A DNA stretch of 46,960 nucleotides. It comes from an uncultured Bacteroidales bacterium. Its GTDB lineage: Bacteria; Bacteroidota; Bacteroidia; Bacteroidales; P3. The notes beneath the pieces were generated by a model that had not been told where the DNA came from, did not search any database, and saw only the letters and a program-made list of their open reading frames with translations. Positions 8,699 through 16,714 of this stretch are shown piece by piece; the stretch's first letter is position 1; each line of letters starts with the position of its first letter. The DNA is taken from positions 1 to 46,960 of the forward strand of contig CALUMK010000020.1 in NCBI GenBank assembly GCA_944321735.1, given 5' to 3'. The position numbers were made by a program, and so were the translations under genes.

Positions 8699-9381
8699 TT
8701 CGAATTTTCTGGTACAAGGACTCCCGGCTTCAGGACCGGAACCTTAGAAAAGCCATCCGGCTGCAAGTCACCGAAAAAATCCTGAAAAACCAACTGGGGC
8801 TATCCAATGAACAAACCTTGACAATCAACCGCCACGAAAGAGGCAAACCGTATCTGCCCGCCCACCCCGGATTGCATTTCAACCAAAGCGACTCGGGAGA
8901 ATGGATGGTCATCGGCACAGCCAGCTCGGAAATCGGCATCGACATAGAAAAAATAAGGCCACGCCCCTACGATGCCTTGCTAAACCGATGGTTCCTTCCC
9001 GAAGAAAGACTCGCCGTGGAAGCCGTGCAAAGAAAACAGCCCGAAAAATCCCTGACAGAATTCATCAGGCTGTGGACCTGCAAGGAAAGTATCCTCAAAT
9101 ATATCGGATGCGGCTTGGGCGCAGAACTCCAACAGCATCCTGTCCTTTTCGAAACCGATGCAGAGAGCAGACAGAGAATCCCTTACGGCGAATACCAAGG
9201 CCGCAGACTGGCATTCTACAGCCGGATCCTGTCCGCGCAAGGCCACGGGGGAAAAAGCATAACCTATGCCCCTGCCCATGCCGCTACAGGAGATTTTATC
9301 CTCAGCCTCTGTTTCGAAGCCACGCAGCCCTGTCCGGAAATCCAAGAGACATTCCTCCCTGGCACATTCCTGGAACAATGA
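8695..9381 (+). CDS. 4'-phosphopantetheinyl transferase (Sfp-type)
   Basis: A 228-residue Sfp/AcpT-type enzyme that moves the phosphopantetheine arm of CoA onto a carrier-protein serine. Conserved parts are visible: RGKPYLP (49-55), FNQSDS (62-67, where most relatives have SHS), GIDIEKI with the Mg2+ ligands Asp83 and Glu85, and LWTCKES with Lys130/Glu131. The ATG overlaps the uvrC stop as ATGA, so translation is probably coupled. Its likely client is the acyl carrier protein encoded at 15,382-15,618. It converges on dapD, with only 30 bases between stop codons. Confidence 0.85.
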   Translation: MIRIFWYKDSRLQDRNLRKAIRLQVTEKILKNQLGLSNEQTLTINRHERGKPYLPAHPGLHFNQSDSGEWMVIGTASSEIGIDIEKIRPRPYDALLNRWFLPEERLAVEAVQRKQPEKSLTEFIRLWTCKESILKYIGCGLGAELQQHPVLFETDAESRQRIPYGEYQGRRLAFYSRILSAQGHGGKSITYAPAHAATGDFILSLCFEATQPCPEIQETFLPGTFLEQ

Positions 9382-9386
9382 CCTCC

Positions 9387-9424
9387 TTAACTTCAGACGC
9401 TGACATTAACTTCAGGCGCTGACA
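9387..9424. repeat. Two tandem copies of a 19-bp unit spanning the dapD stop codon
   Basis: TTAACTTCAGACGCTGACA (9387-9405) is followed directly by the same unit with one change (9406-9424). The right copy holds the last codons and stop of dapD (minus strand), so the left copy is a duplicated dapD tail with a spare stop codon. Confidence 0.9.
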
Positions 9425-10263
9425 TTGAAATCCCGCAAAGCTTCATTGAGCGTTGTCTTGCGATCGGTCGATTCCTTGCGCTTTCCTATAATCAAGGCGC
9501 AGGGAACATGATAAGTCCCGGCAGGAAACTTTTTCGGCATACTGCCAGGAATCACCACAGAACGAGGCGGAACCCATCCCCGGTATTCCTTGGCTTCAGT
9601 CCCGCTCACATCCAGGATACGGGTGGAACGAGTCAGGCAGACATTCGCCCCGATGACCGCCTCCCTGCCGATATGCACCCCTTCGACAAGAATACAACGG
9701 GAACCGATAAAACAATGGTCCTCAACAATGACAGGGTTTGCCACGACCGGCTCCAGCACACCGCCTATCCCGACTCCTCCGCTCAGATGCACATGAGCCC
9801 CGATTTGGGCGCAAGACCCTACCGTAGCCCAGGTATCCACCATTGTCCCTTCCCCGACCCTGGCACCTATATTCACATAGGAAGGCATCATGACGACACC
9901 CTTTTCCAGAAAAGCCCCATACCGGGCAATACCATGGGGAACGACCCGGATTCCGGCTTGAGAGAAATTCCTTTTCAACGGAATCTTGTCGTAGAACTCA
10001 AAGGGTCCCGCTTCCACGACTTGCATCTTGGCCAATGAAAAATACAACAGCACGGCCTTTTTGACCCATTGATTCACCTGCCAAGGTGTTTCCTGAACCG
10101 CATCGGAAACCGCTTCCTTTTCCAAAGAAACAGGCTCGGCGACCCTAATCCTTCCACAGTCGAGAAGAGCAATGGCCTGTTCTACCGCCTCAGCATACAA
10201 AGGTTCGGACAACAAGGACCTGTCCTCCCAGGCTTTTTCTATGAATGCTTGCAATTCCTGCAT
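9412..10263 (-). CDS. dapD: Tetrahydrodipicolinate N-succinyltransferase
   Basis: A 283-residue DapD, cytoplasmic, which succinylates 2,3,4,5-tetrahydropyridine-2,6-dicarboxylate in the succinylase branch to meso-diaminopimelate and lysine. An N-terminal helical domain is followed by a left-handed beta-helix of hexapeptide repeats (PSYVNIGARVGEGTMVDTW, GSCAQIGAHVHLSGGVGIG, VIVEDHCFIGSRCILVEG). Length matches E. coli DapD (274) rather than the longer acetyltransferases. The C-terminus ends within the tandem repeat described separately. It lies downstream of tpx on the same strand, but a strong terminator separates them. Confidence 0.95.
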   Translation of the reverse strand: MQELQAFIEKAWEDRSLLSEPLYAEAVEQAIALLDCGRIRVAEPVSLEKEAVSDAVQETPWQVNQWVKKAVLLYFSLAKMQVVEAGPFEFYDKIPLKRNFSQAGIRVVPHGIARYGAFLEKGVVMMPSYVNIGARVGEGTMVDTWATVGSCAQIGAHVHLSGGVGIGGVLEPVVANPVIVEDHCFIGSRCILVEGVHIGREAVIGANVCLTRSTRILDVSGTEAKEYRGWVPPRSVVIPGSMPKKFPAGTYHVPCALIIGKRKESTDRKTTLNEALRDFNVSA

Positions 10264-10284
10264 AACCGGACTTTTTCAGATTCA

Positions 10285-10321
10285 AAAAAATTGCCGCATC
10301 TGTGTTGCCAGAGATGCGGCA
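10285..10321 (-). terminator. Intrinsic terminator after tpx
   Basis: A perfect 10-bp stem TGCCGCATCT/AGATGCGGCA (10,292-10,321) is followed on the minus strand by A and seven T. It separates tpx from dapD. Confidence 0.85.
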
Positions 10322-10338
10322 TTTTGCTTGAAAAACCT

Positions 10339-10851
10339 TTAGCATGCCTTCCTGGCAGCTTCCAAAGCTTTCTCGAAATCAGGCAGATTGGTCACTTCCT
10401 TCACATATTCCACATACACCACCTTGCCCTCCTTGTCAACAACCACGATTCCACGGCTCAGCAGACGCAATTCCTTGATAACAAAACCGTATTTATGGCC
10501 AAAATCCAAATCCCTGTGATCCGAGCAAGTATGCACTTTGTCAATGCCGGCTGCTCCGCAGAAACGGCCCAAGGCAAAAGGAAGGTCGCAGGAAACCGTC
10601 AAAATTTCCACATCGGGCAGACCGGCCGCTTCCTTATTGAACTGGCGGGTCTGGGTATCGCAAACCGGAGTATCGATAGAAGGCACTACCGAGATGATCC
10701 GTACTTTCCCATTGTAATCGCTCAGCTTCACCGGACTCAAATCGGGTGCCAGCACCGTGAAATCCTGGGCCATATCCCCTGCCTTGACCATGTTTCCTTC
10801 CAGTGTGAGCGGATTGCCGCCCATCGTAATGATTCCTTTGTGTTCTTGCAT
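10339..10851 (-). CDS. tpx: Thiol peroxidase
   Basis: A 170-residue atypical 2-Cys peroxiredoxin of the Tpx family, reducing hydroperoxides with thioredoxin as electron donor. The peroxidatic Cys64 sits in PSIDTPVCDTQTRQF, and the resolving Cys98 in GRFCGAAGI, matching the Cys61/Cys95 pair of E. coli Tpx. The length is standard. It is monocistronic, with a terminator downstream and a promoter candidate ~100 bases upstream. Confidence 0.96.
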   Translation of the reverse strand: MQEHKGIITMGGNPLTLEGNMVKAGDMAQDFTVLAPDLSPVKLSDYNGKVRIISVVPSIDTPVCDTQTRQFNKEAAGLPDVEILTVSCDLPFALGRFCGAAGIDKVHTCSDHRDLDFGHKYGFVIKELRLLSRGIVVVDKEGKVVYVEYVKEVTNLPDFEKALEAARKAC

Positions 10852-10948
10852 GATAAAAAAATTTAAGGTTCAACGATAATCAAAAGCCCGTCATGCCCCC
10901 GCCATAGGCCTGACAGAAGCAGGCAGACTTCCGCTTTTGCAAAACAAA

Positions 10949-10956
10949 CAAAGGTA
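10949..10956 (-). promoter_or_regulatory. Promoter -7 element for tpx
   Basis: Minus-strand TACCTTTG fits TAnnTTTG, 98 bases upstream of the tpx ATG. The -33 region has no clean TTTG at standard spacing. Confidence 0.45.
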
Positions 10957-11162
10957 CGTTTTTTCGGCAAACCCCGACGCCGCCCAAACGAAAATCTTCC
11001 AAAATTGATCAAATCTTTTCTCTACAAGGCCTCTCTGGCTCAAAACAAAGCACATCAGGAAAAAACAATATAAAACATTATGGATATATAAATTAACAAA
11101 ATATTAAATAATTGTTAATAAATAAAAATCCCCCTTGCCCCAGCTATTCCAAAAAATGTAGC

Positions 11163-11170
11163 TACCTTTG
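11163..11170 (+). promoter_or_regulatory. Promoter -7 element for the pyrBI leader
   Basis: TACCTTTG matches TAnnTTTG. A start near 11,176 would give a ~198-base leader before pyrB, and would place the leader-ORF ATG (11,180) only a few bases into the transcript. An AT-rich block (11,065-11,130) lies upstream. Confidence 0.55.
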
Positions 11171-11179
11171 CACTCCGAT

Positions 11180-11377
11180 ATGGGGACAGTAAAACGCTAT
11201 CGGATTCTGGAAGGAACATCTTCTTCCCTCTTGCTTGAAAGAGGCTTCGTTCCCGTTTTTTTTGAACTTTTTTACTTTTGGCGGTTCCGTAAGGAATCGC
11301 TTTTTTTTTGCCGAAAGCGTTCTTCCCAAAGAAAACTCATTCCGAATCTCATTAAACCCAATATTTCTGCCTTATGA
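11180..11377 (+). CDS. Putative pyrBI leader peptide (PyrL-like)
   Basis: A 65-codon ORF fills the pyrB leader. It begins [12 protein letters not shown], has a Phe-rich middle ([15 protein letters not shown], then SLFFCRKR) encoded by the U-rich tracts, and ends ...NISAL. Its TGA overlaps the pyrB ATG as ATGA. Both terminator-like hairpins lie inside it. In E. coli a 44-codon pyrL plays this role: at low UTP, RNA polymerase pauses in U-runs, the ribosome catches up and blocks the attenuator. The layout here is the same, but sequence homology to PyrL is not claimed. It could instead be a chance frame; the overlap with pyrB and full spanning of the hairpins argue against that. Confidence 0.5.
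   Translation: MGTVKRYRILEGTSSSLLLERGFVPVFFELFYFWRFRKESLFFCRKRSSQRKLIPNLIKPNISAL
11209..11263 (+). terminator. First attenuator-like hairpin in the pyrBI leader
   Basis: An interrupted stem pairs GGAAC (11,213-217) with GTTCC (249-253), enclosing a CCTCTT/AAGAGG hairpin (227-232/239-244). Eight T follow at 11,256-263. The stem is weaker than the second hairpin; the T-run may serve mainly as a UTP-sensitive pause site. Confidence 0.5.
11281..11309 (+). terminator. Second attenuator (intrinsic terminator) in the pyrBI leader
   Basis: GCGGTTCC (281-288) pairs fully with GGAATCGC (293-300), allowing one G-U, around a GTAA loop, and is followed by nine T (301-309). It ends 64 bases before the pyrB ATG. 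U-rich sequence (TTTTTTTT, TTTTTT, CTTTTGG) lies directly upstream, as in enteric pyrBI. Confidence 0.75.
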
Positions 11378-12285
11378 AGAATAAAAACCTGATCTCGATT
11401 ACCGACTTCAGCAAGGAAGAGCAACTGCACTTGCTGGATGTGGCGGAAGAATTCGCAAAGAATCCCCGCCAGCGGATTCTGGCCGACAAAATCGTTGCCA
11501 CCTTGTTCTTTGAACCCTCCACCAGAACCCGTCTCAGTTTCGAGAGCGCAGCCAACCAGCTCGGAGCTCGGATCATCGGCTTCTCGGATGCATCGAACAG
11601 CAGCGTGACCAAGGGGGAAACCTTGAAAGACACCATTTTGATGGTAAGCAATTACGCCGACCTGATTGTCATGCGCCATCCCCGGGAAGGCAGTGCCCGC
11701 TACGCTTCCGAAGTGGCCAAAGTACCTGTCATCAACGCAGGAGACGGAGCCAACCAGCATCCGACCCAATGCCTCCTCGACCTTTATTCTATCCGCAAGA
11801 CACAAGGCCGTTTGGACAACCTGAACATCGCCTTCGTCGGCGACCTCAAATACGGACGCACCGTACACTCGCTGACACAGGCTCTCTGCAATTTCAACTG
11901 CACCTTCCATTTCGTATCCCCTGTCGAGCTCAAAATGCCCAGCTACGTGAAACAAACGGTCAAAGACAACAAACTGGAATACCACCAATACACCGAACTC
12001 TCGGATGTCATTCCTTTTGCGGACATCATCTATATGACACGGGTTCAGCGGGAACGTTTTGCAGACCCCATGGAATACGAAAGAGTGAAAAACAGCTGCA
12101 TCCTGAACAAAGCCATGCTTGCAGGCTGCAAGGAAAACATGAAAATCCTGCACCCGCTGCCTCGCGTCAATGAAATTGCGACCGATGTGGACAACACGCC
12201 GTATGCATATTACTTCCAACAAGCGCACAACGGTGTATTTGTCCGTCAAGCCCTAATGTCGCTGATACTGGGTGCCAAGGAATAA
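11374..12285 (+). CDS. pyrB: Aspartate carbamoyltransferase, catalytic subunit
   Basis: A 303-residue ATCase catalytic chain, carrying out the first committed step of pyrimidine synthesis (carbamoyl phosphate + aspartate). The carbamoyl-phosphate loop [12 protein letters not shown] is at 46-57, and [11 protein letters not shown] and [14 protein letters not shown] mark the rest of the active site. The start overlaps the leader-ORF stop. The gene for the regulatory chain follows 57 bases later, so the enzyme should be the allosteric c6r6 type. Control by attenuation in the leader is inferred. Confidence 0.97.
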   Translation: MKNKNLISITDFSKEEQLHLLDVAEEFAKNPRQRILADKIVATLFFEPSTRTRLSFESAANQLGARIIGFSDASNSSVTKGETLKDTILMVSNYADLIVMRHPREGSARYASEVAKVPVINAGDGANQHPTQCLLDLYSIRKTQGRLDNLNIAFVGDLKYGRTVHSLTQALCNFNCTFHFVSPVELKMPSYVKQTVKDNKLEYHQYTELSDVIPFADIIYMTRVQRERFADPMEYERVKNSCILNKAMLAGCKENMKILHPLPRVNEIATDVDNTPYAYYFQQAHNGVFVRQALMSLILGAKE

Positions 12286-12342
12286 TGTCCTTGCTCAGCC
12301 ATATGCAAAAGATTATCCTTCATCGCAAAAATTGAAAAGACA

Positions 12343-12798
12343 ATGGTAAAAAAAGAATTAATCGTTTCCGCCATCGAAAACGGAACCGTCATCGACCATA
12401 TCGTATCCAGCGAGGTTTTCCGGGTAATGCGCCTGCTGAACCTGGAGAAATGCGAAGAAACCGTCTATATGGGATCCAATCTGGAAAGCCAGAAATTAGG
12501 GAAAAAAGGCATCATCAAAGTAGCCAACCGCTTCTTCGCCCCTGAAGAAATCAATAAGATCGCTTTGGTAAGCCCGAATGCCACGATTATCGAAATCCGG
12601 AATTTCGAAGTAACCAAGAAAACGAAAGTGGAACTTCCTCAAACCGTGAAGGGCATTGTAAAATGCATGAATCCGAACTGCATCACCAACCACGAAGTCA
12701 TTGAAACCAACTTTACGGTAGTGCAAAACCCAGACGTGAAATTGAAATGCCACTTTTGCGAGAAATTCACCACCAAAGAGAATATGGAATTCTTATAG
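12343..12798 (+). CDS. pyrI: Aspartate carbamoyltransferase, regulatory subunit
   Basis: A 151-residue PyrI that binds CTP/ATP and joins catalytic trimers. The N-terminal allosteric domain (LIVSAIENGTVIDHI) is followed by a zinc domain with the four expected cysteines: Cys108, Cys113, Cys136 and Cys139 (C-x4-C...C-x2-C). The length equals that of enteric PyrI. It is cotranscribed with pyrB and ends at a strong convergent hairpin. Confidence 0.97.
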   Translation: MVKKELIVSAIENGTVIDHIVSSEVFRVMRLLNLEKCEETVYMGSNLESQKLGKKGIIKVANRFFAPEEINKIALVSPNATIIEIRNFEVTKKTKVELPQTVKGIVKCMNPNCITNHEVIETNFTVVQNPDVKLKCHFCEKFTTKENMEFL

Positions 12799-12817
12799 GC
12801 GTTTTTTCACCTACTTA

Positions 12818-12860
12818 AAGGGAAAGGGCTCGCGGCAGAATGCCACGAGCCCTTTCCCTT
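12818..12860. terminator. Strong hairpin between convergent pyrI and rnc
   Basis: A perfect 15-bp stem, AAGGGAAAGGGCTCG (12,818-832) with its complement (846-860), around a 13-base loop. It has little T tract, but its position between convergent genes suggests a bidirectional terminator. Confidence 0.65.
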
Positions 12861-12886
12861 CAATAGCCAAAGCCACATCCCCGTTT

Positions 12887-13966
12887 TCAGATTTCCCCGT
12901 CCACTTCCGATGACTTCATCGGAGTCGCATCCGTTACTTCCTCAGTCGTCCCCGAAGATTCCACATCAGCACTTCCAGTCTCTCTGAATCCTAAAATCGA
13001 GGAAATCGTATTCGTTGCCGGCAAAGATCCAATCCTTCCCTTTTCTGGCAACAAATCCTGTCCTTCTGCAGGAGCAGGCCTTGCCGCGGCCTGACCCTCC
13101 GTTTGCACAGAATCCGCTTGGGGTTGCAATGGGGTTTTGAGAGGTAAAACATCTGCTTTCCCGACACCGGCACTTTTCGACTCATTTGCCGGTTTCTGCA
13201 CCTTTCTTTCGTCCGCCAAAGGTTCCCGATACCCTTTCTTGGACTGGCTATCTATCCAAGGCAACACTTTATTCTTATAGGCATTCTCCGCCGCAATCTG
13301 TTCAGCAGCCTTGATAGACTGGTCGATTCCTTCCCCCCATACTTCATCGTTCACCTTGGCAGCCACTTTGTACAAGCGCTTTCCCTTTTGGTTCATCGTC
13401 CCTTGCACTTGGAAATTAACCTTATACCGCTCCTTCTGCCCCCAGTCTATCAACTTGCTCTTGTAATTCCAATCCCGTTTCTCGATTTCATCCATATCGA
13501 TATGGACCGCTACGACCCGCTTAAGGATCACTTTCTCTGTAAAACGATACCCCTTGTCGAGGAAAACAGCCCCCATCAAAGCCTCCAAAGCATTCCCGTC
13601 CACCGACTTGAAACCGCCGGCCTTGGCATCGATATTCAAAAGCTCATGCAATCCCATCTTCAATGCCACTTTGTTCAAAGTTGCCCGGCTTACCATCTTG
13701 GAACGCATCTCCGTCAAAAAACCTTCATCCTTATTAGGATAACGCATAAACAGGTAATGAGCCACTGCCGTGCTTATCACCGAATCTCCAAGATACTCCA
13801 AGCGCTCGTTGTTGCTTTTGATACCGCCTGAAATACGGGAGGCTGATTTATGGCGGAAAGCCAATCGATATAAAAAAATATTCCCGGGATAAAACCCGAG
13901 AATATTTTTCACAGCCTTGTACAATTTCTTTTCTTTTGAAAAAGAGGCCGCTATGAATCCAAACAT
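12887..13966 (-). CDS. rnc: Ribonuclease III with long C-terminal extension
   Basis: A 359-residue RNase III, which cleaves double-stranded RNA in rRNA processing and antisense control. The signature NERLEYLGDSV is at 53-63, and the second metal-site helix reads GNALEALMGAVFLD, with Asn where E. coli has Asp114. A double-stranded RNA binding domain follows (about 165-235). The last ~110 residues are Pro/Ser/Glu-rich and low complexity, absent from E. coli RNase III (226 residues). I chose the ATG at 13,966 over the upstream TTG (13,975). The gene starts 16 bases after the fabF stop, so it is in the acpP-fabF-rnc operon. Confidence 0.93.
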   Translation of the reverse strand: MFGFIAASFSKEKKLYKAVKNILGFYPGNIFLYRLAFRHKSASRISGGIKSNNERLEYLGDSVISTAVAHYLFMRYPNKDEGFLTEMRSKMVSRATLNKVALKMGLHELLNIDAKAGGFKSVDGNALEALMGAVFLDKGYRFTEKVILKRVVAVHIDMDEIEKRDWNYKSKLIDWGQKERYKVNFQVQGTMNQKGKRLYKVAAKVNDEVWGEGIDQSIKAAEQIAAENAYKNKVLPWIDSQSKKGYREPLADERKVQKPANESKSAGVGKADVLPLKTPLQPQADSVQTEGQAAARPAPAEGQDLLPEKGRIGSLPATNTISSILGFRETGSADVESSGTTEEVTDATPMKSSEVDGEI

Positions 13967-13982
13967 AGAATACAATTCTGTT

Positions 13983-15239
13983 TTATTCTTCGTATTTCCT
14001 GAAGGCTATCGAGACATTATGCCCGCCAAAACCGAATGTGTTGCTCAAAGCCACACGAATATCCCGTTGCTGCGGTTTCCAGAAAGTGTAATTAATCCGG
14101 TTGTCCAAGTCGGGATCATCCGTAAAATGGTTGATGGTAGGAGGCACAATGCCATTCTTTACTGCCATAGCCGTTGCAATCGCTTCGATAGCTCCGGCAG
14201 CCCCCAGCAAATGCCCTGTACATGACTTGGTGGAACTGATATTGACATCATACACATGTTCTCCCAAGAATTGCTTGATGCCCAAGACTTCCGGAACATC
14301 ACCCGCAGGAGTGGAAGTCCCATGCGTGTTGATATAATCCACTTCTTCCGGTTTGGAATGGCTGTCTTCCAATGCCAGACGCATCGCCCTTGCCACATGC
14401 AAGCCTTCCGGTTGCGGCGCGGTCATATGATAGGCATCGCCTGTCAAACCACAGCCGATCACTTCCGCATAAATCTTGGCTCCACGAGCTTTGGCATGTT
14501 CCAATTCTTCCAGAATCAAGCCTCCGGCACCTTCACCCAATACAAAACCATCCCGGTCTTTGTCGAAAGGACGAGAGGCCGTCTTGGGATCGTCATTGCG
14601 CACGGACAAGGCATGCATGGAATTAAACCCGCCTACGCCTGCCGGAGTCACAGCCGCTTCCGAGCCTCCGCATACGAAAGCATCGGCTTTGCCTGTCTTT
14701 ATATACATATAGGCATCAGCCAACGCATTTGCTGAAGAAGCGCAAGCGGAAACCGTGGCGAAATTCGGGCCATGGAAACCATTCTTGATACTGATGTAAC
14801 CGGCAGCGATATCGGCAATCATCTTAGGGATGAAAAACGGACTGAATCGAGGAGTCCCGTCTCCCTTGGCATAATCGCACACTTCGTAGAAAAGGCTTAT
14901 CAAACCTCCGATACCCGAAGCCCAGATAACACCGACACGGTCTTTATCCAGTTTCGAATATTCCAAAATACCCGAATCGGCTACCGCCTCATCCGAAGCG
15001 ACCATCCCGTATTGGGAATAAAGGTCGTGCTTGCGCACCTCCTTGCGATCCATGTACTGGGAAATGTCAAATCCTTTCAGCTCGCAAGCGAACTGAGTCT
15101 TGAACTTCGATGCATCGAAACGGGTAATCGGAGCGGCACCGCTGGTACCGGCCAAAAGGGCATTCCAATAATCCTGAAGATTGTTTCCGATAGGCGTCAA
15201 AGCCCCCATCCCGGTAATAACGACTCTCTTTTGTTCCAT
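13983..15239 (-). CDS. fabF: Beta-ketoacyl-ACP synthase II
   Basis: A 418-residue condensing enzyme of fatty-acid elongation. It shows the thiolase-fold catalytic triad: Cys166 (TVSACASSANA), His306 (NTHGTSTPAGD) and His343 (CTGHLLGAAGA). I chose MEQKRVVITGMG at 15,239, since the preceding ten residues of the frame are not family-like. It follows acpP by 142 bases with a terminator-like hairpin between them, and precedes rnc closely. Confidence 0.96.
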   Translation of the reverse strand: MEQKRVVITGMGALTPIGNNLQDYWNALLAGTSGAAPITRFDASKFKTQFACELKGFDISQYMDRKEVRKHDLYSQYGMVASDEAVADSGILEYSKLDKDRVGVIWASGIGGLISLFYEVCDYAKGDGTPRFSPFFIPKMIADIAAGYISIKNGFHGPNFATVSACASSANALADAYMYIKTGKADAFVCGGSEAAVTPAGVGGFNSMHALSVRNDDPKTASRPFDKDRDGFVLGEGAGGLILEELEHAKARGAKIYAEVIGCGLTGDAYHMTAPQPEGLHVARAMRLALEDSHSKPEEVDYINTHGTSTPAGDVPEVLGIKQFLGEHVYDVNISSTKSCTGHLLGAAGAIEAIATAMAVKNGIVPPTINHFTDDPDLDNRINYTFWKPQQRDIRVALSNTFGFGGHNVSIAFRKYEE

Positions 15240-15320
15240 AAAAGTCAACAAATAATTAAATAAACCCAAGCTGTCCTAAACAGCTTTTCCCTGCTCGCAA
15301 GAAACAGGCTCAATAAGAGC

Positions 15321-15353
15321 GAAAAGGCGGAAAGCAATATTTTGCTCCCCGCC
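15321..15353 (-). terminator. Terminator-like hairpin between acpP and fabF
   Basis: GGCGG...CCGCC (15,326-330/349-353) encloses AGCAA/TTGCT, and four T follow on the minus strand. Partial termination here would keep acyl carrier protein mRNA above fabF-rnc. Confidence 0.6.
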
Positions 15354-15381
15354 TCCTCCTCCAAAACCAAGAAATCTGGAA

Positions 15382-15618
15382 TTATTTCTTGTTTTCTTCG
15401 ATATATTTGATGGCGTCGCCTACCGTGGCAATCTTTTCAGCTTGATCATCAGGAATGGAAATGCCGAATTTCTTTTCGAATTCCATAATCAACTCAACGG
15501 TATCAAGTGAGTCAGCACCAAGGTCGTTGGTAAAGTTTGCTTCAGGAGTAACTTCTTTTTCGTCAACGCCAAGCTTATCGACGATGATAGCTTTTACTTC
15601 GCTTTCGATTTCTGACAT
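15382..15618 (-). CDS. acpP: Acyl carrier protein
   Basis: A 78-residue acidic carrier protein. The phosphopantetheine serine is Ser37 in GADSLDTVE. It starts [10 protein letters not shown] at 15,618; the frame extends upstream, but that stretch contains the promoter. It holds growing acyl chains for FabF and other fatty-acid enzymes, and the phosphopantetheinyl transferase at 8,695-9,381 may load it. Confidence 0.97.
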   Translation of the reverse strand: MSEIESEVKAIIVDKLGVDEKEVTPEANFTNDLGADSLDTVELIMEFEKKFGISIPDDQAEKIATVGDAIKYIEENKK

Positions 15619-15650
15619 GATTTTCTTAAATTTTTGGGTTAAACTGGATG

Positions 15651-15681
15651 CAAAGGAACGGCTTTTTTGGAAATCTGCCAA
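15651..15681 (-). promoter_or_regulatory. Promoter of acpP-fabF-rnc
   Basis: On the minus strand TTG (15,679-681) is separated by 20 bases from TTCCTTTG (15,651-658), a one-mismatch -7 element. A transcription start near 15,645 gives a short leader. Confidence 0.6.
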
Positions 15682-15950
15682 CTATTGCCGCCTGTTTTAT
15701 TCACAAAAACATGTTAATTATACTTAAATCAACAATATACGAAATCAAAGAAATTATTGCCAGAACGATACGGCCATTCCACATGAAAGCATTTCGGGTT
15801 CAATCCCGGAATCACATCTCACAGCACACGAAGCCTTTGCAGCACGACAGTCCGGAATCGCCAAGATTTCAGAAGACATGCATTGGATAGTGTGCACAAA
15901 ACCGTGTTAAAATCCCGTATTGCCCGACTTCCTTTTTTTCTTTTTATGCT

Positions 15951-15958
15951 TATCTTTG
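15951..15958 (+). promoter_or_regulatory. Promoter -7 element for purN-rnf
   Basis: TATCTTTG fits TAnnTTTG, 78 bases before the purN ATG. It lies inside an upstream extension of the same frame, which argues against starting purN further upstream. The rest of 15,682-16,035 shows nothing else I can identify. Confidence 0.5.
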
Positions 15959-16035
15959 CAGCCTGTTTTGGGGAAGGCATAGCCGCCCAGACACATAAGA
16001 CATTGAACAACAAACCAAAAACATCTTATTGCGGC

Positions 16036-16704
16036 ATGAAAGAGGCTATTTGCAATGTGGCTCTCTTTGCTTCCGGCAACGGAACCAATGTGCAACGGAT
16101 CTGCGACTACTTCCGAGGCCATTCGTCCATACATCCGGCCGTATTGGTTTGCAACAATCCTAAAGCATATGTGTTGGAAAGGGCCAAACGTTTATCCTTG
16201 CCCGTTGTCATCGCAAGCCCGGCCCAGCTCAAGGATCCGGAATTCATGCTGCCCGTGCTGCGCCAATACAACATCACCCATATTGTCTTAGCCGGATTCC
16301 TGTGCCTGATACCTTCTTATTTAGTCGATGCCTACCCGAACCGTATCGTCAACATCCACCCTGCCCTGCTGCCGAAATTCGGAGGCAAAGGAATGTACGG
16401 GATGCATGTACACGAAGCGGTTGCCAAGGCGGGAGAAAGCCATAGCGGTATCACTATCCATCTGGTAGACCATCATTACGATCACGGAACGACCCTTTTT
16501 CAGGCTCGATTCCCGATAGTCCCAGGAGAAGATGCCAATTCCATTGCCGAAAGAATACACCTCTTGGAACAGACTTACTTCCCTCTGGTACTCGAAAAAT
16601 GGATGACCGGGAATTTGCCGGGATCATTCCCCGAGCCGGATCAAGTGGAAACGCATTGGAATCCCGAATGGACAGAAACGAATCCGAATACACAAACCTT
16701 CTAA
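16036..16704 (+). CDS. purN: Phosphoribosylglycinamide formyltransferase
   Basis: A 222-residue GAR transformylase using 10-formyl-THF in purine synthesis. It begins with the phosphate-binding LFASGNGTNVQRI. The catalytic Asn106/His108 pair is in VNIHPALLPKF, and the acidic loop residue is in HHYDHGTT. The family length (about 190-220) supports the ATG at 16,036. The stop is only 10 bases before rnfB, so purN and the Rnf operon probably share a transcript. Confidence 0.95.
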   Translation: MKEAICNVALFASGNGTNVQRICDYFRGHSSIHPAVLVCNNPKAYVLERAKRLSLPVVIASPAQLKDPEFMLPVLRQYNITHIVLAGFLCLIPSYLVDAYPNRIVNIHPALLPKFGGKGMYGMHVHEAVAKAGESHSGITIHLVDHHYDHGTTLFQARFPIVPGEDANSIAERIHLLEQTYFPLVLEKWMTGNLPGSFPEPDQVETHWNPEWTETNPNTQTF

Positions 16705-16714
16705 AATAAAAACC

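Noticed and set aside
15883-16035. N-terminal extension of purN resembling a signal peptide
   Set aside because: A promoter -7 element lies inside it, the family starts at the ATG at 16,036, and PurN is cytoplasmic.
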